NCBI GenBank assembly: GCA_009703165.1
Contig: WLGP01000040.1
Location: 1 to 7,655, forward strand
Source of the DNA: Actinomycetota bacterium
GTDB lineage: Bacteria > Actinomycetota > Actinomycetes > Nanopelagicales > Nanopelagicaceae
DNA: 7,655 bases
Direction: 5' to 3'
The position numbers and the translations under genes are program-made. The notes beneath the pieces are model-generated. The model worked only from the letters and a program-made list of their open reading frames with translations. It was not told the origin of the DNA and made no database searches. Each line of letters opens with the position of its first letter. Within the stretch, counting starts at the first letter, position 1. Positions 4,233 through 7,655 of the stretch are shown here, in pieces.

Positions 4233-6197
4233 ATGTCTGACCTTCGAAGCGGTATCGATACCTCATCGATCGACCCAACAGTGCGCCTAGAAGATGACCT
4301 CTTCCGCCACTTCAACGGTAAGTGGCTCAAGGAATCTGTCATCCCAGAAGATCGCTCCAGCGATGGCGCATTTATGGATCTGCGTAATGAAGCCGAAGCC
4401 CAGGTTCGCGCGATTATCGAGAGCGCATCCGGCAGCCCTGAGGCACAGAAGATCACAGATCTCTATGCATCCTTTATGAACGAGGCGCAGATTGAAAAAC
4501 TCGGATCTGCTCCGATCGCAGCCGACCTAGCCAAGGTCGATGCCATCGATTCACTCGATGACTTCATCTCAACCATGTCATGGCTTGAAGCCCGCGGCGC
4601 AAGTGGCATTGCAGATACTGCAATCTTTCCGGACATGATGGATTCATCCTCCAATATTTTATATATCCACCAGGGTGGCCTCTCGCTTCCTGATGAGAGT
4701 TACTACAAGGAAGATCAATACGAAAACATTCGCGTGGCTTTTGTCGCCCACATGGAGAAGATGTTTAATCTCCTCGGAATATCAGAGGGTGCGACCAAGG
4801 CGCGAGAAGTATTTGAACTTGAGACCAAAGTCGCTGCCCTGCACTGGGATCAGGTCCGCAATCGCGATGCCAGTATTACCTACAACAAGATGACCGGGGC
4901 GCAATTACAAGAACTCTCCCCTGCGCTTAACTGGCCGCTCTGGATGAGCGCTGGTGAAGTCCCAGCAGTTGCCTTTGAAAATGTCGTCATTGGTCAGCCA
5001 TCATTCTTTGAAGGAATCTCACCATTAATTGCAGCCTTTGATACAGACCCTGCAATGAAATCGGCTTGGAAGTCATGGCTTTCCTGGCATGTCATCTCAG
5101 GCTCTGCTGCCTATCTGACATCTGCCATTGTCGATGAGAACTTCGCCTTTTACGGAACAACGTTATCTGGCACCCCACAACTTCGCGAGCGCTGGAAGCG
5201 CGCCGTCTCATTGGTTGAGGGAAGTCTCGGTGAAGCTGTCGGCAAGATCTACGTCGAGCGACACTTCCCGCCTGCAGCTAAGGCGCGCATGGAAGTCCTT
5301 GTTGCCAACCTTATTGAGGCATACCGCCGCAGCATCAATGGACTTGATTGGATGAGCCAGGAGACAAAGACCAAGGCGATTGCCAAACTGGAGAAGTTCC
5401 GCCCCAAGATCGGCTACCCAGATAAGTGGCGCGATTACTCAGCACTTGAAATCACAGCAGATGACCTCTTTGGAAACCTTGCTCGCGTTACCAAATTCGA
5501 ACGCGACTTTGCCCTGGCCAAGATCGGAAAGCCGGTCGATCGCGATGAGTGGCATATGACTCCTCAGACAGTTAACGCCTATTACAACCCACTTGGCAAC
5601 GAGATCGTCTTTCCTGCTGCAATCTTGCAACCACCTTTCTTTGGCCTAGATGTAGATGATGCTGCAAATTACGGAGCAATTGGCGCTGTCATTGGCCACG
5701 AAATCGGCCACGGCTTTGATGATCAAGGTTCTAAATTCGATGGTGATGGCAACATGGTCGATTGGTGGGTCGATATCGATCGCGCCGAATTCGAAAAGCG
5801 GGCCAATGCTCTGATCGCCCAGTACAACGAACTCGTTCCAGAGGGCACACCAGATATCACAGTCAACGGCGCACTTACCGTTGGTGAAAATATCGGTGAC
5901 CTTGGCGGGCTCACCATTGCACTCAAGGCATACGAGATTGCACTCGATGGAAAAGAGCCTGTCGTCATTGATGGACTCAATGGCTACCAGCGCCTCTTCC
6001 TGGCATGGGCACAGGCATGGCGCGGCAAGGTTCGCCCCGAAGAACTTCGCCGTCGTATTGCAACAGATCCGCACTCACCTGCAGAGTTTCGTTGCAACCA
6101 GATCGTGCGCAATATTCCTGCCTTCTATACAACCTTTGGCATCACCGAAAAAGATGCGCTCTGGTTAGATGAGGATCAACGCGTTGCCATCTGGTAA
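4233..6197 (+). CDS. M13-family zinc metalloendopeptidase (neprilysin/PepO/Zmp1 type)
   Basis: This zinc endopeptidase cleaves small peptides on the amino side of hydrophobic residues in a closed two-domain chamber. The 654-residue length is close to that of mycobacterial Zmp1 and lactococcal PepO. The N-terminal M13 domain opens with ETD-like spacing at DDLFRHFNGKWL (21-32). The substrate-binding motif NAYY is at 448-451. The zinc motif is His489-Glu490-x-x-His493 in VIGHEIGHGFDDQG, and the third ligand is Glu552 in ENIGDLGG with Asp556. The downstream catalytic pair is His614 and Arg620 in HSPAEFR. The protein ends in Trp654, whereas family members often end in CxVW; here the end is VAIW. 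No signal peptide or N-terminal membrane helix is seen, so a cytoplasmic peptide-degrading role is inferred. It has its own Shine-Dalgarno, starts next to the MarR palindrome, and overlaps tgt by 29 bp. All catalytic residues are present. Confidence 0.96.
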   Translation: MSDLRSGIDTSSIDPTVRLEDDLFRHFNGKWLKESVIPEDRSSDGAFMDLRNEAEAQVRAIIESASGSPEAQKITDLYASFMNEAQIEKLGSAPIAADLAKVDAIDSLDDFISTMSWLEARGASGIADTAIFPDMMDSSSNILYIHQGGLSLPDESYYKEDQYENIRVAFVAHMEKMFNLLGISEGATKAREVFELETKVAALHWDQVRNRDASITYNKMTGAQLQELSPALNWPLWMSAGEVPAVAFENVVIGQPSFFEGISPLIAAFDTDPAMKSAWKSWLSWHVISGSAAYLTSAIVDENFAFYGTTLSGTPQLRERWKRAVSLVEGSLGEAVGKIYVERHFPPAAKARMEVLVANLIEAYRRSINGLDWMSQETKTKAIAKLEKFRPKIGYPDKWRDYSALEITADDLFGNLARVTKFERDFALAKIGKPVDRDEWHMTPQTVNAYYNPLGNEIVFPAAILQPPFFGLDVDDAANYGAIGAVIGHEIGHGFDDQGSKFDGDGNMVDWWVDIDRAEFEKRANALIAQYNELVPEGTPDITVNGALTVGENIGDLGGLTIALKAYEIALDGKEPVVIDGLNGYQRLFLAWAQAWRGKVRPEELRRRIATDPHSPAEFRCNQIVRNIPAFYTTFGITEKDALWLDEDQRVAIW

Positions 6198-7443
6198 CGG
6201 CTTTAGCTTTAACATCTCACATGCCCCTGAGAAATCTCTGGCACGTGCTGGAACAATCTCGACCCCACACGGTGATGTTGCAACACCTGCCTTTATCCCT
6301 GTAGGTACAAAGGCGACGGTGAAAGCCGTGCTGCCAGAGACGATGAAGGAACTTGGTGCACAGGCGCTTTTATCTAACGCCTATCACCTGTATCTACAGC
6401 CAGGCCCTGATGTCTTGGATGAGGCCGGCGGGCTAGCCCGCTTTATGAATTGGCCAGGGCCGACCTTTACAGATAGCGGCGGCTTCCAAGTTCTCTCATT
6501 GGGAGTTGGCTTTAAGAAGGTCTTGGCGATGGATGCCCAGACCTTTAGATCCGATGAGGTCGTTGCCGGAAATAAGGAACGTCTTGCCCATGTCGATGAT
6601 GAAGGCGTGACCTTTAAATCTCATATCGATGGCAGCATGCACCGCTTTACCCCAGAGGTTTCGATGCAGGTCCAACATAAGATCGGCGCAGACATCATCT
6701 TCGCCTTCGATGAGTGCACGACGCTGCATAACACTCGCCGCTATCAAGAGAAGGCTCTCGAGCGCACACGCGCGTGGGGCGTGCGTTGCCTTGATGAGCA
6801 CCAGAAATTGACCGTAGAACGCTCTGAGAAGCCATATCAGGCCCTTTATGGGGTCATTCAAGGCGCACAGTATGAAGATCTGCGTAAGAAGGCTGCAACG
6901 GATATGGCAGCGCTACGTTCAACTGATCCCGATAATCCAATCGCCTTCGATGGCTTTGGTTTAGGTGGAGCACTCGATAAGAAAACCTTGGGAACAATCC
7001 TGACCTGGATGAATGAGATCTTGCCGGCGGAAAAGCCCCGCCACCTGCTGGGAATCGGCGCCCCGGAAGATCTCTTCGTCGGTGTTGAAAATGGGATCGA
7101 TACCTTCGACTGCGTCCTGGCATCTCGTATCGCCCGCACCTCTGCCGTCTACACAATGGAGGGTCGCTTTAATCTTTCAAATGCCGCCAACCGCCGCGCC
7201 TTTGAACCAATCGATGAGCAATGCGATTGCTACACCTGCACCCATTACACCAAGGCATATCTGCATCACGTATTCCGTGGCAAAGAGATCATCGCAGCAA
7301 CTCTGGCAACGATCCATAACGAGCGATTTATCGTCCGCTTAGTCGATCAGATGCGAGCAGCCCTGATCGCAGGCGATTACTTTGATTTCAAGGACGAATT
7401 TATGGGTCGCTACAAGCACTTATCTGGTCAGGCTAGAGATTAG
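6169..7443 (+). CDS. tgt: Queuine/guanine tRNA-ribosyltransferase
   Basis: Tgt replaces guanine 34 in the anticodon wobble position of Asp, Asn, His and Tyr tRNAs with a 7-deazaguanine base (preQ1 or queuine). Residues matching the Zymomonas enzyme are Asp102 in FTDSGGFQ, Asp181-Glu-Cys183 in FDECT, and the nucleophile Asp314 in DTFDCV. The arginines 6 and 9 residues beyond the nucleophile (Arg320, Arg323) are also present. The zinc site is Cys352, Cys354, Cys357 and His383. After Asp314 the motif is CVLASRIARTS, not the usual CVMPTRNARNG. Together with the segment GVGFKKVLAMD (112-122), this marks a divergent clade that I associate with Actinobacteria. At 424 residues it is somewhat longer than most bacterial Tgt. 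The ATG at 6169 overlaps the peptidase gene by 29 bp without a clear Shine-Dalgarno. TTG at 6184, nine bases after GAGG (6171-6174), is a real alternative and would remove five residues. Translation is probably coupled to the peptidase. Confidence 0.95.
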   Translation: MRINALPSGNGFSFNISHAPEKSLARAGTISTPHGDVATPAFIPVGTKATVKAVLPETMKELGAQALLSNAYHLYLQPGPDVLDEAGGLARFMNWPGPTFTDSGGFQVLSLGVGFKKVLAMDAQTFRSDEVVAGNKERLAHVDDEGVTFKSHIDGSMHRFTPEVSMQVQHKIGADIIFAFDECTTLHNTRRYQEKALERTRAWGVRCLDEHQKLTVERSEKPYQALYGVIQGAQYEDLRKKAATDMAALRSTDPDNPIAFDGFGLGGALDKKTLGTILTWMNEILPAEKPRHLLGIGAPEDLFVGVENGIDTFDCVLASRIARTSAVYTMEGRFNLSNAANRRAFEPIDEQCDCYTCTHYTKAYLHHVFRGKEIIAATLATIHNERFIVRLVDQMRAALIAGDYFDFKDEFMGRYKHLSGQARD

Positions 7444-7446
7444 CTT

Positions 7447-7462
7447 CTAAGTAATTATTTAG
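7447..7462. repeat. Near-palindrome between convergent stop codons
   Basis: CTAAGTAATTATTTAG matches its own reverse complement at 14 of 16 positions and spans the end of the minus-strand ATPase gene, just past the tgt stop. It is AT-rich and weak as an RNA hairpin, so I do not call it a terminator. It is the only symmetric element in this 11-bp convergent gap. Confidence 0.3.
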
Positions 7463-7655
7463 CAGCAAGACGAGCTTCGCGGCGAATGCGCTGCTCTGCA
7501 GGATCTGGAACAGGAACTGCTGCAATAAGGCGACGTGTGTAATCGCTCTTTGGATGCTGCAAGATCTGATCGCGATCGCCTACCTCGACGAGTTCACCGT
7601 TCTGCATTACTGCAATGCGGTGAGCCAAGATATCTACGACAGCTAAGTCGTGTGA
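7455..7655 (-). CDS. Peptide-type ABC transporter ATP-binding protein, C-terminus (partial)
   Basis: The last 66 residues of an ABC ATPase are visible on the minus strand, the rest lying beyond the window edge. The fragment begins exactly at the H-loop, SHDLAVV, with His2 as the gamma-phosphate-sensing histidine, and continues HRIAVMQNGELVEVGD (12-27). It then carries the oligopeptide/dipeptide-transporter signature HPKSDYTRRLIAAVPVPDP (34-52), typical of DppD/DppF/OppF-type subunits that power import of peptides or nickel. The sequence VVDILAHRIAVM after the H-loop resembles fused double-ATPase versions of these subunits, so the complete protein may have two nucleotide-binding domains. That cannot be checked here. 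The tail QRIRREARLAAK is basic. Walker A, Walker B and the signature motif are outside the window. It is convergent with tgt, with 11 bp between the two genes. Confidence 0.9.
   Translation of the reverse strand, partial: SHDLAVVDILAHRIAVMQNGELVEVGDRDQILQHPKSDYTRRLIAAVPVPDPAEQRIRREARLAAK

Noticed and set aside
5646..6168. Overlapping reading frames on both strands inside the peptidase gene, including a 142-residue minus-strand frame
   Set aside because: They are shadows of the M13 gene, whose HExxH and ENIGD motifs lie in this interval. They have no ribosome binding sites or recognisable domains.

Overview
The window reads as a piece of a compact actinobacterial chromosome with moderate G+C, roughly half by eye. 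The Actinobacteria call rests on three things: the actinobacterial style of the two-domain NAD synthetase, PanB and Tgt proteins; a Zmp1-sized M13 peptidase without a signal peptide; and a free-standing Lys/Arg/Ala/Pro protein resembling the basic tails of actinobacterial HU and histone H1-like proteins. Short intergenic gaps, moderate G+C and probable leaderless promoters would suit a streamlined freshwater lineage of the acI/Nanopelagicales type. That placement is inference.

Layout. Positions 1-670 (minus) hold the N-terminal glutaminase half of nadE, cut by the window edge. It is divergent from panB (750-1574, plus), an enzyme of pantothenate/CoA synthesis. An EntS-type major facilitator drug or siderophore exporter follows on the plus strand (1641-2927). 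An AT-rich, palindrome-rich gap of 245 bp then leads to a 141-residue basic repeat protein (3173-3598), closed by a strong terminator that also faces a convergent MarR-family regulator (3694-4170, minus). The regulator is divergent from an M13 metallopeptidase gene (4233-6197, plus), and a perfect 16-bp palindrome lies between them. tgt (6169-7443, plus) overlaps the 3' end of the peptidase gene. The C-terminus of a peptide-type ABC transporter ATPase (7455-7655, minus) converges on tgt with an 11-bp gap.

How the parts relate. NadE and PanB serve cofactor synthesis (NAD and CoA) and face away from each other. The MarR protein probably represses its own gene, and perhaps the peptidase/tgt pair, through the palindrome. 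The peptidase and the peptide-type ABC ATPase fit a cell that imports and degrades peptides, but no shared regulation is visible. Tgt carries a base-pocket change that hints at queuine salvage.

The least ordinary element is the repeat protein with its unusual leader: four GAAATTT motifs, A/T-tracts, and an inverted repeat just upstream of the ribosome binding site. No defence system, mobile element, CRISPR array, tRNA or rRNA is visible. Most of the window is ordinary housekeeping sequence.
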